64,000 bases of DNA, from assembly GCA_949987565.1 (NCBI GenBank), contig OX465111.1:18693508-18757507 (forward strand), given 5' to 3'. Positions within the stretch are counted from its first letter, which is position 1, and each line of letters starts with the position of its first letter. This DNA is from Luidia sarsii. Lineage: Eukaryota > Echinodermata > Asteroidea > Paxillosida > Luidiidae. Positions 53,298 through 64,000 of the stretch are shown here, in pieces. The notes below the pieces were generated by a model that was not told the DNA's origin, ran no database searches, and saw only the letters and a list, made by a program, of their open reading frames with translations. The translations under genes and the position numbers were made by a program.

Positions 53298-53660
53298 GAG
53301 TGTATTATCGCTTCAGAGTGACTGAAATCTTCCAGAAAGTGGAGGGGCTAGGTAGGGTCACCCGCCTGGCCCTGGACTTGGGACTCTGACATGTTCCTCG
53401 TCTGTCAGTGTGGTGCTTTAAATACTGGCGGTGACTCAGGTCAAAGGGGACTATGGGTCATCCACTTCCGAGTTCCAACTCAGTTGATTGCGATTCTCTC
53501 CCAAATTCTTTTAGTTTGTTTCTTCGGCCCCCCCCCAAAAAAAAATAGTTCTGCTTCCAGTTACCGACTGCTATTTCTAACTTGCGAGCCTATATTTTGT
53601 TATCGGGAAACAATGATGATACAAATTCAATGTGTAATTTGATCGTTTTATTATTACCCT

Positions 53661-54037
53661 AAAAGCCCCATCACAACATTGGTCGAGGTCAAAGAATAGC
53701 ATTCATACGTTGTCTTATCCAACATTATGCATGAAATAGCACACCTGTGAAAATTTCAGCTCAATCCGCCAACTGAGTCTCGAGAAAATAGTGAAAACCG
53801 CTTCATTTGTTTCGCGAAAATGCAGCATTGAACGCCGTACTGTTTCGAAAAACAGTTTAGATCTCGGTGAGACGTAAACTATTTCTCTTACTCTTTTTTC
53901 CCCAAAATACAACATTTTAGGCAGAAATATTTCAGTGAGAGGTTTCTACTATAACCATCATCAAACAGTATAAGTTTCATATAAATCTGTGAACATTTCT
54001 GTTTTTCGATCTTACCAATGTTGTGTAGGGGCTTTAA
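53661..54037. mobile_element. TTAA-type MITE, B2 subfamily
   Basis: It runs from AAAAGCCCCATCACAACATT to CCAATGTTGTGTAGGGGCT followed by TTAA. The left flank has decayed to CTAA. The interior matches 41571-41932 in the same orientation. Confidence 0.75.
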
Positions 54038-54296
54038 GGCTGGACCACATGCAGATGGCACCATATGATTGTACACAAAAAAATGGACAAAAACCAAAAA
54101 TGTCTACCTACCTACCCTATTTTGAAATGCCATGTAATCGGAAGTAGATTTTTTTGACCTCGCCAGTTCTCCCTCTGCTTTCTCATTCTGTGTTTAAGTT
54201 AACAATTTCTCGAACTGTTTTTCTGCCCTCAAAGTCTTCATATCAACGGCCCCAAGGGTTTGCAACAAGACAAAATGGTGTCTTGTAATCACTTTT

Positions 54297-54435
54297 TTAA
54301 AGCCCCTACACACCATTGGTGAAGGTCTTAGAAACGCGTCCACACTTTGTCTAATCAAGCATATGCATGGAATAACACACCTGTAAAAGTTTCAGCTCAA
54401 TCCGTCAACCATGTCGCGAGAAGATGTCGAAAAAA
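54297..54435. mobile_element. Truncated TTAA-type MITE, B3 subfamily
   Basis: TTAA at 54297-54300, then AGCCCCTACACACCATTGGT, then 'gcgtccacactttgtctaat' and 'caaccatgtcgcgagaag'. The right end is missing. Confidence 0.7.
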
Positions 54436-54577
54436 CTGCCGAAATTGAACCGCACAAAATATTAGGAGCCTAAACTCCTTCGAATCTATGAAATAGGCCA
54501 ACCGTGACCATAGGGTTTTTTCTGCGGCAGTTAGTATACTTTCGTTTTGCCCTATGTTATGAACGTTAGAGAGATTT

Positions 54578-54899
54578 TGAAGTTAATACAACAACTGTTG
54601 CAAACTCCTCACTGACTAAAATGTACTGCAATACATAATTCTCAAAGGCTAGAGGGCCTGACGTTTCGATCCTAGCGGGACCTTTCTCAAAGACAAAGAG
54701 AAAGGCCTTTGTGAAAGGTCCTGCTAGGATCGAAACGTCAGCCCCTCTAAAACGATTATAGAGATTTTGTGAAGAGAAAGGCCTTTGAGAGAGGTCCTGC
54801 TAGGATCGAAACGTCAGGCCCTCTAACTCTTGAGATTCATGTATTGCAGGTCATTTTAGTCAGTGAGCAGTTTGCAACAGTTTTTTTGTATTAACTTCA
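54578..54899. mobile_element. Most complete foldback element with hammerhead-like cores
   Basis: The ends are inverted: TGAAGTTAATACAACAACTG at the left and 'gtattaacttca' at the right, with 'tgcaaactcctcactgac' mirrored by 'gtcagtgagcagtttgca'. It contains a minus core (54656-54695) and two plus cores (54705-54748, 54786-54829). Other copies look like fragments of this arrangement. There is no frame. Confidence 0.8.
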
Positions 54900-56097
54900 G
54901 AATCAAACATTTTGTGAAACTGGGATCATGTATAAAGAACTCTGGCCATGTCTGTTCATGAGCAATGGAGAGACATTGGCGCACAGATCTATGCAGGGAA
55001 ATGGCTGCGGCTGCTTGCTTGTGGCTGCCATAGACTAGCGAGTATCTTTGAAAGCCGTAGCCAATGAATTCGGACATGACTATGCCGTAGACGTCGGCCT
55101 CCAGTAAGCCTGAGTCATCACACAAAAAGGGGGCGAAAACAGTAACCACCAAAAAAATGAACCCCGAGATGCAAGAAGGAGGGCAGATCATGATCAATGC
55201 CTTTTCATTTTGAGAAGCCAAAGATTCCTCATTTTTTTTTATTGGAGAGAGAAAAATAGATGGGAGAAGACTATAACAGCGACTTCCGTAGCGCATTAGC
55301 GTTCCCGCACGGGGCACAAATAACCTCAATTTAGTATATTTGGGATGATATTAAGGGGGGAGTCCAATATATGATATATACTCCATGCAGGCTCGTGGCT
55401 ACTCGTTGTCTCAGCTAACAACCCGGTTACGGTGTATGATAAATCAGTGCGTGGGTAATCGGTAATGTTATATATGGGGATATATTTCAGCCCAGCGTTT
55501 CAAGAGTGGACTCCTGAACGCATGGTCGTCTCCCCCAATTCGGCTAATGAGTTTAATCATCCGGTAATTAGATGGGTATTTAATGGCACCTTTTTCTGTT
55601 TTTTTTTTTTGGTGTGGGGGCCGTGACATTAAGCCTCCCAACCCATAAAGTTTGATGACCGTCATAGGGACAGCCACGCACGGCATCAATCATGATGGCG
55701 ATCGGGGTAATGTGTGCATCAGTGATCTTGCCGCTAATAAGATTGGGGATGGAAAATGTTCGGCCTGGAAGGGAGATTCGAGATTTTTTTTCTGGGGGGT
55801 GGAGGACAAAAGATATAATGTGCGGTTTATTAGGATATTGAGAAGGGATATTACAACAAAGAACGTGCTTGGTAAGTAAGAGGGAGTTTGTCTTTGAGGA
55901 TGAGGAGATGGGATTGGGATAATGGTAGACCACTGCCAACACACAGTATTATGAATCGGTTTGGAATACAAAGAAACAGATCTAAAGGGTTGACATTCAA
56001 ACCAGCTTCGACAAAATAATTATACACAAAAGAGAAAGGATGAATGGATTAATGAAACAGCAATGATTTTTCTGTAGGGAGTGTGAACCGATTCTGC
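54900..56097. other. No gene recognised
   Basis: A 157-codon minus-strand frame at 54856-55329 overlaps the end of the foldback element and has no recognisable domain. G/T-rich and A-rich patches lie at 55590-55620 and 55785-55800. Confidence 0.35.
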
Positions 56098-56136
56098 CTT
56101 TGAGAAATCCATGCTAGGATCTAAACATCAGATGGG

Positions 56137-56267
56137 TTGATTTCCGACAGCCTATACGATGCATCGTAACTCAACGTACGATGGATAACCCATAAGTTGT
56201 GGTACGCCGTGTATTGTTTCTGCGCGTTGCGATTGATCGTAAGTTACGATGGGTTTGGTGAAATCGA
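56137..56267. mobile_element. ~130-bp MITE, inverted copy of the 39.6-kb element
   Basis: It ends GTTACGATGGGTTTGGTGAA and contains 'gatgcatcgtaactcaac' and 'gattgatcgtaagttacg', the inverse of 39630-39768. Confidence 0.7.
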
Positions 56268-56285
56268 AGCCCCTTTTATGATTAT

Positions 56286-56515
56286 GGCCGTTTACGAAAT
56301 AAAGGTTTAGGCTCGGGCTTAGGCTTCGGTCATACTCATCTTACTCGTGATAATATCACAGGCATCTAAAAACAAGCATTTGGCCACAGTTTCTTGGGGA
56401 ATACCCTGTATACCTATCAAGCAAACAAACCTTCATATTCGGAAACAAACCGATTTTCAGGATTTGTCAGACTGAGACGAAGCCTGATCCCGAAGCCTTC
56501 ATTTCGTAAACGGCC
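56286..56515. mobile_element. 230-bp MITE with GGCCGTTTACGAAAT ends
   Basis: The left end is GGCCGTTTACGAAATAAAGG and the right end 'tcatttcgtaaacggcc'. Subterminal GGCTTAGGCTTCGG words relate it to the element at 59034-59284. Confidence 0.75.
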
Positions 56516-56542
56516 TATGTGAACAACGCCAATAATATTTAG

Positions 56543-56585
56543 GATCATGTCTCGATCCTATAGCAGGATCTTCATCAAAGGCGCA
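56543..56585 (-). repeat. Hammerhead-like core retaining the TGATGA motif
   Basis: On the minus strand it reads GCCTTTGATGAAGATCCTGC, then TATAGGATCGAGACATGATC. The first core strand is TTGATGA, with the G8 that the other copies have lost. The hairpin GATCCT/AGGATC follows, but the second strand is GAGA instead of GAAA. Confidence 0.4.
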
Positions 56586-56657
56586 GCCAAAATATTTTCG
56601 AGATTCAGCATTTCGGTAAAGCAGTTTGCAACGTTTGTGTAGGCCCTCCATAGGACA

Positions 56658-56906
56658 GTGCCCTGCCCTCGGACAGTGCGGACCAAGCGCGCTCGCTGTG
56701 CGGCACGGGTACTACCTGACCAAAGTATTGGCGGACTAGGGAGCATGCTGACTCCGAAGAGGCGTGTTGACACCGAAGAGCTGCACAGACGTCTGTACTA
56801 CGAATGGAAAACCGCGTGGACAAATGGCGGTAGTATGCAGTGCGTCGAATCCACATATGTAGGCCTATGTCTGCCAAATCATAATAAAAGGTTTGCCTCA
56901 GTCTGA
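56658..56906 (+). CDS. Unrecognised 82-codon open frame
   Basis: The frame includes LGSMLTPKRRVDTEELHRRL and YYEWKTAWTNGG, a protein-like mix. There is no recognised family, no splice evidence, and a degenerate repeat core overlaps its end (56896-56938). Probably chance. Confidence 0.1.
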   Translation: MPCPRTVRTKRARCAARVLPDQSIGGLGSMLTPKRRVDTEELHRRLYYEWKTAWTNGGSMQCVESTYVGLCLPNHNKRFASV

Positions 56907-56939
56907 GAAAGATTATGCGAGGATCAAAATGCCGGGGCC

Positions 56940-57300
56940 TCCGGATAGTTAGGATTTGCATAATATTTTTGGGCTCTTTTGAAGTCAGTCTGTAGTTTGC
57001 AACACTTTTGATTCGCTTCACAAAGGAAATCAGGAGACCCGGGGTCGTTCACACCCAACACAAGAAACTTTTTGAATCTACCCTTGAAATCTCACGACAA
57101 AGCAGGCTGAACATGATTAATACCATGACTATTAGGAATTTTAAATAGGAATTTGCATTTTTAAAATCGTCGATGAGAACGGTTCGGTATTTTCCCCTTT
57201 CAAAAATGTGAAAGGTTTACCTCACATTCAGCTGTTAATTTTGCCCCCCCCCCATCTCATGACCAAATAAAATCATAATTATATCATATAGGCCTATTAC
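56940..57300. other. No gene or element recognised
   Basis: A C run at 57245-57253 is the only notable feature. Confidence 0.35.
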
Positions 57301-57301
57301 C

Positions 57302-57628
57302 GTTATCACTCAGTTCTTTTCAGAACCATACCTCTTCTTTAAGAGACCTTATACATGGTGTCACCGCAAACCCTCCTATAGAGTTATCACTCAGGTTCTT
57401 TTCAGAACCACACCTCTTCTATAAAAGACCTTATACATGGTGTCACCGCAAACCCTCCTATAGAGTTATCACTCAGGTTCTTTTCAGAACCACACCTCTT
57501 CTATAAAAGACCTTATACATGGTGTCACCGCAAACCCTCCTATAGAGTTATCACTCAGGTTCTTTTCAGAACCACACCTTTTCCTAAAGAGACCTTATAC
57601 ATGGTGTCACCGCAAACCCTCCTATATT
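57302..57628. repeat. Four tandem 82-bp units
   Basis: GTTATCACTCAGGTTC starts at 57302, 57383, 57465 and 57547. Units share 'tcagaaccacacctcttc', 'agaccttatacatggtgtca' and 'ccgcaaaccctcctatag' and are nearly identical, so the amplification is recent. Confidence 0.93.
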
Positions 57629-57629
57629 G

Positions 57630-59030
57630 TCTCACCCACCATGCAAAGCCTTAAGTCTTACTTATTCATGATCAAAGGCCCTATCAGCAAAATTCAGTTG
57701 TCTACAAATAAAGTCACAAATCAAATGAAAAATCATTATTCAAGGGCTTAAGTGGAGATGCTTATCAAATTTCCAACAAGTGAATTTGTAGTCACTGGAT
57801 CAAGCATTATGAAATGCTCTTAATTATAGAGGAAATGCCCCTGAAAAGAGGTAGATTTAAAAGCTCTTTTGTGATATCCAAGCCAGCTAGAAACTCACGG
57901 AATAGATTCTTTCTACTGTATCTCAGAAGAAGAAGAAAATGGTTTTCTTTGGATGCAATTTCGACGATGAAATGAACTAGAAAAAAATTGAATATTTTTT
58001 TTGACAGTCCCCAATGGACGAAGAACCCGATTGACAGCTCTGGTTAAGACGCTGCTTAATTTTGATGCAAAGAACGTCAATCAAAATAACCTTATAAATA
58101 TGATCCTCTCCTGATAAAAATTGGCATCTAGAACGGGCAGGGCAGGGGAGGGGAGGGGGGAGAGATTACGACTGCCTTTCCACAAAGCCATTGATATTAT
58201 CGCACCAGTCTCCGTGTCTCTAGGACGAGGGAAAGTGACTGGGGGAGGGCAGAGGGAGAGGAGGTCGGAGGGGAGGGGGAGATAAGGGTGAAAGTCTGGC
58301 CTGGTTACACCGGGTACCGCACAACCGCAGCGGCCAGCCCGTGGCGCGATCTGACTTGATCGTCTGGTGTCTGAATTCGATTTCGCTAAAGACGGCGTTG
58401 ACATCCGGGGCGCCCCGAAATGAAGGCGGTTTCAGCTTTCCCTCTCACTGCGAGCCGACCAGATTTTTGTTTTTGGTCAGAGGGGGGCGGTTAGGGGAGG
58501 GAGAGGGGCCGGGGTGGGGGGGGGGAGTAGAGAGGGGATATCAGGATGGGGGGAGGGGGAGAGGACAGGAGAGGACAGGAGAGGACAGGAGAGGAGCGGA
58601 GGGGGATATTAAGGGAGGGATTCTCTCAGATCGACGTAATTAAGCTGGGAGCTGGCTGTGTTTCTATTAACCGGGGATCATGTTCCAAACTTGGCCAGCG
58701 AAAGAGAAATGGACCCAAATGAGCCGGACTCTGAGGCTGTTTCGTGACTCGGAATCGTTTTGATTGCAGTCGGAGAGACAGAAACCTCTCTCTAACCAAT
58801 CCTCTTCCATCCCCGAACCCACTAATGAGACTCCACTGGCCCTGAATCGGTCATAGATCCAAAGGTTAATCAATAGAATACCGAGACAAAACTGAGCCAA
58901 AATGTCAAGAATATATCAATAGGCCCTAATTGTTCCAATGCTCAAAATGCCAAGGCACAAATCCTGTAGGCATCTCCATGGGAGTGACAACTCCATATAT
59001 ACCTCTCCGTCTTCCATTCCATTCCAAAAG
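57630..59030. other. No gene recognised; purine-rich minisatellite inside
   Basis: GA-rich DNA lies at 58140-58290 and 58480-58620, including four copies of the 10-mer AGGACAGGAG at 58560-58600. No transposon termini or coding evidence are seen. Confidence 0.4.
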
Positions 59031-59033
59031 GCC

Positions 59034-59284
59034 CTTTTCGCAAACCCGGCTTAGGCTTCGGCTCCGACTTCGTCTCTGTCATCCAAAAGCTGAAAACACA
59101 GGGTTGGAGGTCTTTGTCGCAGTTGAAAGTTTCGGATTTTTTGGTTCTTTTCAAAATGCAGTGCATAACATTCGAAAACAAAGCCAAAGGCCTCCCGTTC
59201 TCAGGACTTGTACTTGAAAATGGACGAAAGAAAGAAAAACAAAGCCGGAGCCTGAGCCTAAGCCGGTTTTTTTTGGGGAAAAAT
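59034..59284. mobile_element. ~250-bp MITE with CCGGCTTAGGCTTCGGCTCC ends
   Basis: The left side is AACCCGGCTTAGGCTTCGGC and the right side 'gccggagcctgagcctaagc' then 'cggttttttttgggg'. A single end of the same element is at about 30340-30402. Confidence 0.75.
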
Positions 59285-60095
59285 GACCCTAATCTCATCT
59301 GAACTAACTGCTAACAACAAGCATGCAATCGGATGCGATGCTCCGGACATGAAATAGAAGTAGAGCAGTGGAGGCCCGTGCCCCAGTCTCCAACAGACCA
59401 TACACTGCGATCAATTATGCAGAGGCCGGTCGCATCTCCGACTCGCCGGCCTGGGATATTAGTTCGACACCGTCCAAGTGATTTGGCTCAGGCGAACCGG
59501 TTATTGATGGGTCTCGTATTAAATTTTAAGGAGCCGCGATGACCTGTAATCGTGAGTTTGGGGTCGCCGGAGAGTGGTGGGGGGTTTGGGGGTGGTTTGT
59601 GGAGGAGTTGTTGGTGGGTACCTCGGCCATGCACTCGGTGAGGTGCGAGGGGGGGGGACCAAGGAGGAAGCCACCCGATGTCTGATGGTGCTAGGGGAAT
59701 AGACGAAGGAGGCAAAGGGTTATTGGTTGTTATCTGATAGCGGATGAGCGTCCTGATGCACTTGCCATCACTTCTCTCCCCCCCCTCTCTCTCTCTCTCT
59801 CTTCTCTCGGATGAAGAAGAGGGTCCAATAGAAGCGGCCTGAAGAGTCAACCAGACCAAGCACAAACGCGACCTCTTTCCCTTCTCTTCCTACCGTAGAA
59901 TGCTTCCAGGATGGTATTTTTTAGCATAAAAAAGTAGAAGGAAAACTGAGAATCAGGCCGTGTACGAAACAGGCTTCCAGAGCTACACGGCTTGGGCTAT
60001 TTGTCTTCGCATCTCCGTGTATTTCCAATAGGGGGAGACATAGACCTAGCTCTAGACGCCCGTTTCGGACACGGCCTTACATATAGACGGTATGG
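59285..60095. other. No gene recognised
   Basis: A (CT)n run lies at 59782-59802 with C/G runs near 59650 and 59780. The 125-codon minus frame at 59488-59865 crosses these and has no recognisable domain. Confidence 0.35.
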
Positions 60096-60099
60096 AAGA

Positions 60100-60195
60100 T
60101 GGCAAATCAAAATGAGACCGGAACGGGACTCGAACCCGAGACCTCTGGCCCTCAGTAGATGGCGGCCTTCCCAAATAGTCGACTAGTCGACTAGT
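60100..60195 (-). mobile_element. tRNA-derived SINE head, minus strand
   Basis: GAACGGGACTCGAACCCGAG (60121-60140) is an inverted B box (GGGTTCGAGTCCCG on the minus strand), followed by 'acctctggccctcagtagat'. The A box side is degenerate and ends in a GTCGACTAGTCGACTAGTC repeat. Confidence 0.6.
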
Positions 60196-60890
60196 CTTTA
60201 CCAAGGTTTTGGGGCGTCAGTCAGAAGCAATTCAACCATCAACTTGTGTGTATCCCCCAGGGATTAACCCCCCCACTCTCTGTTTTCGTTCAGATGCAAA
60301 CAACAGTTTGCAGTAAACCTGGCTACAGCAGTTTGGGGATCGCACAAATGAGCTGCAGATTTTTAAATCACATTTTCAATCAAACAAAATCAAGGGAAAC
60401 TTACTAGAAAATATTTCAACAATTTGAAAAATTGTATTTTCTTTTCAAATTCCTTTAAAAAGAATAATAATGATATTGAAATGGTATCCAATGAATATTC
60501 ATATTTTGTGACCCTGTCTCTGACCTCTCGGTCCTCTGTCCATCCCCCTTTTCCCTCACTGTCATCTCTGGTGATCATCATCGTATATCCAATTTAACAC
60601 AAGGTTTACTGTCCGCTCAAGGGCCAAGGAAAAAAAAAAAATCAGTTTATTTTTGGTCTCTCAGACCATGCACGGATTTCCAATCATCTCCCAATATATA
60701 GATTCCACCACCGGGGCATATATACAGACATCCCTGGCGCAAATAGAATCCAAATGAAAATATGGAATTGCCGGTTGCACATCGGGACGGCAACAATCTC
60801 GAAGCCTGGTGATTTTGTTTTTTAAATAAAAAAAAATAAAATAAAAAAAAGACCACGAATGACCACTCCCACCACGAGACCGTGAATATG
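60196..60890. other. Unique AT-rich DNA with an unclassified repeat
   Basis: 60240-60350 is related to 51690-51790 in inverse orientation. An A-rich patch lies at 60825-60850. No gene. Confidence 0.4.
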
Positions 60891-60891
60891 C

Positions 60892-60931
60892 ACCTTTGAG
60901 ATAGGTCCTGCTAGGATCGAAACGTCAGGCC
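60892..60931 (+). repeat. Single hammerhead-like repeat core
   Basis: CCTTTGAGATAGGTCCTGC, then TAGGATCGAAACGTCAGGCC, with the usual 'cactaaattttaa' flank. It carries a change in the first core strand (GAGAT). Confidence 0.7.
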
Positions 60932-61298
60932 CACTAAATTTTAAAATGAAAAAAAAAACATATTAATTTAATTTTCCACTTTTGCGTCTCTTTAAACATC
61001 CGTATTTGGATTTTTATGGGGGGAAATGGCTGAGCAATTTCTGGTAAAAGAAAATGTGTCAGAAAATGTAAAAAAAAAAAAAACACCTCCAAAACGGGGA
61101 CAATAATGAGTACAAGCTACCCTGAGAACTGTTATGGAAATAAAGCCCACTGCACCTGCCTGTAAGCCAAAAATAAACGAAGTTGGGAAACCAAGAGGCA
61201 CATATTATACACAGACGAGGAGTAATATCCACCGTGGACTATCGTATGTGGCCCAACCCTTCCACCAGAAACAACACCCAGAGAAAGGCCGAAGGAGA

Positions 61299-61302
<4 letters not shown>

Positions 61303-61329
<27 letters not shown>

Positions 61330-61385
61330 GGGGAAGGGGGAGGGAGAAAGGGGGAATTGAGAAAGAGAAAGGAGAGAGAGAGTGC
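61303..61385. repeat. (GA)n-rich tract
   Basis: (AG)n at 61305-61330, then GGGGGAAGGGGGAGGG and further GA units. Confidence 0.9.
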
Positions 61386-61529
61386 CAGATTGAAATTGAA
61401 ACAAAATTGGCACATTGGCGGGCCGCTGCATTTAAGTCCGAATGGCCGCTAAGAAGCCCAAAGCCCTCGGGGCAAACGGCGAAGTCACTTCACATCAGGC
61501 AATGATGCAACACGGTTATCCACTCTCTC

Positions 61530-62185
61530 CCTCCCTGCTCCCTGCCTGCCTGCCTGCCTGCATGTCCCCCTCCCTCCCTCCCTGCTCCCTGCCTGCATGC
61601 CTGCCTGCCTGCCTCCCGCCTGCCTTGCCTGCCTTGCCTGCCTTGCCTGCCTGCCTGCCTGTCTGCCTTGCCTGCCTGCCTGCATGTCTCCCTCCCTCCC
61701 TCCCTGCCTTGCCTGCCTGCCCGGCCTTGCCTGCCCTGCCTCCCTGCATGTTTCCCTCCCTCCCTGCTCCCTGCCTTGCCTGCCTGCCTGTCTCCCTCCC
61801 TCCCTGCCTGCCTGCCTCCCTCCCTACCTTGCCTGCCTGCCTACCTGCATATCTCCCTCCCTCTCTCCATGCCTGCCTGCCTGCCTGCCTGTCTCCCTCC
61901 CTCCCTGCCTGCCTCCCTCCCTGCCTTGCCTTGCCTGCCTGCCTACCTGCATATCTCCCTCCCTCCCTCTCTCCCTGCCTGCCTGCCTGCCTGTATGTCT
62001 CCCCCTTTCTCCCTGCCTTTCCTGCCTGCCTGCCTGCATGTCTCCTCCCTTTCACCCTGCCTTTCCTGCCTGCCTGCCTGCCTGCATGTCTCCCTCCCTC
62101 TCTCCCTGCCTTGCCTGCCTGCCCGCCTTTCCTTCCCCCCGCCTGCCTGCATGCCTCCCCTCCTCCCTCCTTCCCTGCCTGCCTT
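61530..62185. repeat. (CCTG)n/(CTCC)n tetranucleotide array
   Basis: Alternating TGCC and TCCC tetranucleotide runs with CATG and TTGC interruptions. The long Cys/Leu/Pro frames on + and Gly/Arg/Gln frames on - are translations of the repeat. It is the complementary motif to the CAGG array at 26553. Confidence 0.95.
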
Positions 62186-62199
62186 GGCCCGGCTCGCCT

Positions 62200-62690
62200 C
62201 TCCGGGAAAAAAAACCAAGAAAGAAAGCTATACACCTTCCCGAGAGCCAGTGCTCCCCCTCAGAGAAAATCAAGGAAGGGAGGGGGAGGGAGGGGGAGGA
62301 TTGGGTTTGAGGGGGTTGGTGGTAGAGAAGGAGAGAACACAGGGAAGAGGGAAACCCTCTGATAGCAATTCCAAATTATTTTTCAAAGCTTCGTCGTCGC
62401 TCCGAGCAGATTTCTAATTCAGGGAATGCGGCCTCTTATTTCGTCCCCGTTCTTTTCTCCTTCCCCTCCTCCTCCTCCTCCTTCTCGCCCTCCTCCTCTC
62501 GGAATAATGTGTGTGTGTGGAGGGGGAGGGAGGTAGAGTACCCCCCTAGCTTGATATACAGCCAAAGAGGGATTAGGGACCTTCACAAGAGCGCTGATTA
62601 AGAATAAATGCTGCATGAAATTGCGGGTGACGTTGATGGATAACCCCCCTGTCCTGACCCATATACAACTTCACTGACCTTCTTTTTTTT
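62200..62690. other. No gene recognised
   Basis: GGGAGGGGGAGG purine DNA lies at 62277-62300 and (CCT)n at 62463-62485. No element is recognised. Confidence 0.4.
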
Positions 62691-62697
62691 TCTCTTG

Positions 62698-63870
62698 TCG
62701 ACAGGGCTCTCTCTCTCTCCCTTCCTCTCCCTCTTTCTCTGTCTCTCACTGCCTCCGTCTTTGTTCCTCTGTCTTTGTCTCTGTGTCTGTCTGTCTCCCC
62801 CCTCTGTCTCTCTGTCCCTCCCTTTGCCACGCTGTCTCTGTCTTTCTCTGTCTCCCCTTCTGTCTCTCTGTCCCTCCCTCTCCCTCACTATGTCTCTCTC
62901 CTCTGTTTTCTGCCCTACCTCACTCGATGTGACCCTGTCTCTCTGTCCCTCCGTGTCTCTCACTCTGTCTCTCGGTCCATGCTCGTCCCCCACTATGTTT
63001 CTCTCTCACCCTCTGTCTCTGTTTCTCTCAGCCTCTGTCTCTCTCTTTCTCATTCTGTCTCTCCGTCTCTGTACCTCCCTCTCCCTCACGGTCTCTCCCC
63101 CTCTCCCTGTCTCTGTTTCTCTCAGCCTCTGTCTCTGTCCCACTCTGTCTCTCCCCATCTGTATCTCAATCTCCCTCACCCTGTCTCTCTTTCCCCCATC
63201 CCTGTCTCTGTTTCTCTCAGCATCTGTCTCTGTCTCACTCTGTCTCTCCCTGTCTGTATCTCCATCTCCCTCACCCTGTCTCTGTTTCTCTCAGTCTCTG
63301 CCCTCCCTCACTATATCTGCCCACTCTGACTCTCTGTCCCTTCGTGTCTCTCTCACTCTCCGTCTCACTCTGTCTCCCCGTCTTTATCTCTGTCTCTCCC
63401 TCTCCCTCACTGTATCTCTGTCTCTCCCCATCTCTCTCACACCCTGTCTCTGTTTCTCCCAGTCTGTCTCTGTCTCACTGTCTCCCCGTCTCTCTCTCTG
63501 TCCCTCCCTCTCCCTCGCTGTCTCTCTGTCTCTCCCCATCTCTCTCACACCCTGTCTCTGTTTCTCCCAGCCTGTCTCTGTCTCACTGTCTCCCCGTCTC
63601 TCTCTCTGTCCCTCCCTCTCCCTCGCTGTCTCTCTGCCTCTCCCCATCTCTCTCACACCCTGTCTCTGTTTCTCCCAGCCTGTCTCTGTCTCATTGTCTC
63701 CCCGTCTCTCTCTCTCTCTGTCCCTCCCTCCCCCTCACTTTCTCTCGCCTCTCACACTCTGTCTGTTTCTCTCAGCCTCTTCTCCCCTGTCTCACTGTCT
63801 CTCTCCCTCTCCCTCACCACACTGTCTCTCTGCTCCCCCCCCCTCTGCCTCAACTCCTCTCGCCTCCTAT
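62698..63870. repeat. 1.2-kb CT-rich array with ~108-bp higher-order units at its 3' end
   Basis: CTCTGTCTCTCCCTCC-type units fill the segment. From about 63380 a ~108-bp unit repeats: 'tctctcacaccctgtctctg' recurs near 63432, 63541 and 63649, each with 'tttctcccag' and 'ctcactgtctccccgtc'. The 398-codon + frame is a translation of the repeat. Confidence 0.93.
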
Positions 63871-64000
63871 AGGCACGGGTCTCTTCGGTGAGGGTTGAGT
63901 GGTGGTGTTTTGTGGGTGAAGGATGTGGTGGGGTGGGGTGGGGGTGGTGTTCCTTTAATGATGCCGACAGTGTTTGTCCGGGGCTGCCCTATCGGCTCCG

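Noticed and set aside
54856..55329. 157-codon minus-strand frame with a hydrophobic segment
   Set aside because: It overlaps the end of the foldback element, matches no family I know and has no splice or initiation support.
61442..62417. Cys/Pro/Leu-rich frames of ~240-306 codons
   Set aside because: They are translations of the CCTG/CTCC array; overlapping open frames occur on both strands.
62695..63898. 398-codon + strand frame
   Set aside because: CT-array translation; the ~108-bp repeat unit accounts for the repeated protein blocks.
63865..63900. Possible micro-exon between CCTATAG and GTGAGG after the CT array
   Set aside because: The CT array mimics a polypyrimidine tract and the candidate is only ~17 bp with no recognisable peptide, so it cannot be supported.

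Overview
This 64 kb window is eukaryotic nuclear DNA from an animal, most likely a marine invertebrate deuterostome. An echinoderm is my guess, from the repeat style and the divergence of the one gene, and the sequence cannot settle it. Long introns with GT/AG borders, one recognisable multi-exon gene, and many short inverted-repeat transposons, tRNA-derived SINEs and satellites support this. There are no operons, phage or CRISPR.

The only confident gene is the 3' end of MAPKAP1/SIN1, a core subunit of TOR complex 2, on the + strand. Four coding exons (3551-3658, 14514-14651, 16916-17059, 26337-26536) join in frame, all through phase-1 introns. They encode the last ~195 residues: the end of the Ras-binding domain, the linker and the PH domain. 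The 5' part of the gene lies before the window, so 1-3550 is intron. After the stop codon comes a (CAGG)n tract. I see no convincing second gene from about 27 kb to the end.

Layout: 1-26.3 kb holds SIN1 exons and introns full of MITEs (a TTAA-flanked group, two hAT-like groups with 8-bp target duplications, foldback elements), a ~80-bp minisatellite, and large TCC and CT tracts. 26.5-31.3 kb is 3' flank with SINE and MITE copies. 31.3-32.9 kb is a pentanucleotide array. 35.3-36.3 kb is a ~120-bp tandem array. 36.7-37.5 kb is a tandem array of the A-box half of a tRNA-derived SINE. 44.5-47.7 kb holds tRNA-like duplications and a 151/453-bp higher-order satellite built on a tRNA-like unit. It abuts a 33/98-bp higher-order satellite (47.7-49.9 kb). 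50-61 kb is more MITE and simple-sequence DNA. 61.5-62.2 and 62.7-63.9 kb are CCTG/CTCC and CT arrays.

The most interesting signals are hammerhead-ribozyme-like folds. One at 4266-4308 has a canonical CTGACGA core and helices I, II and III, with a single disabling-type change (G12 to A). A second, degenerate version is the core of a dispersed foldback repeat with about 25 recognisable copies in the window, four of them in ~170-bp tandem units at 0.6-1.2 kb. Both rest on reading by eye and need covariance-model and self-cleavage tests.
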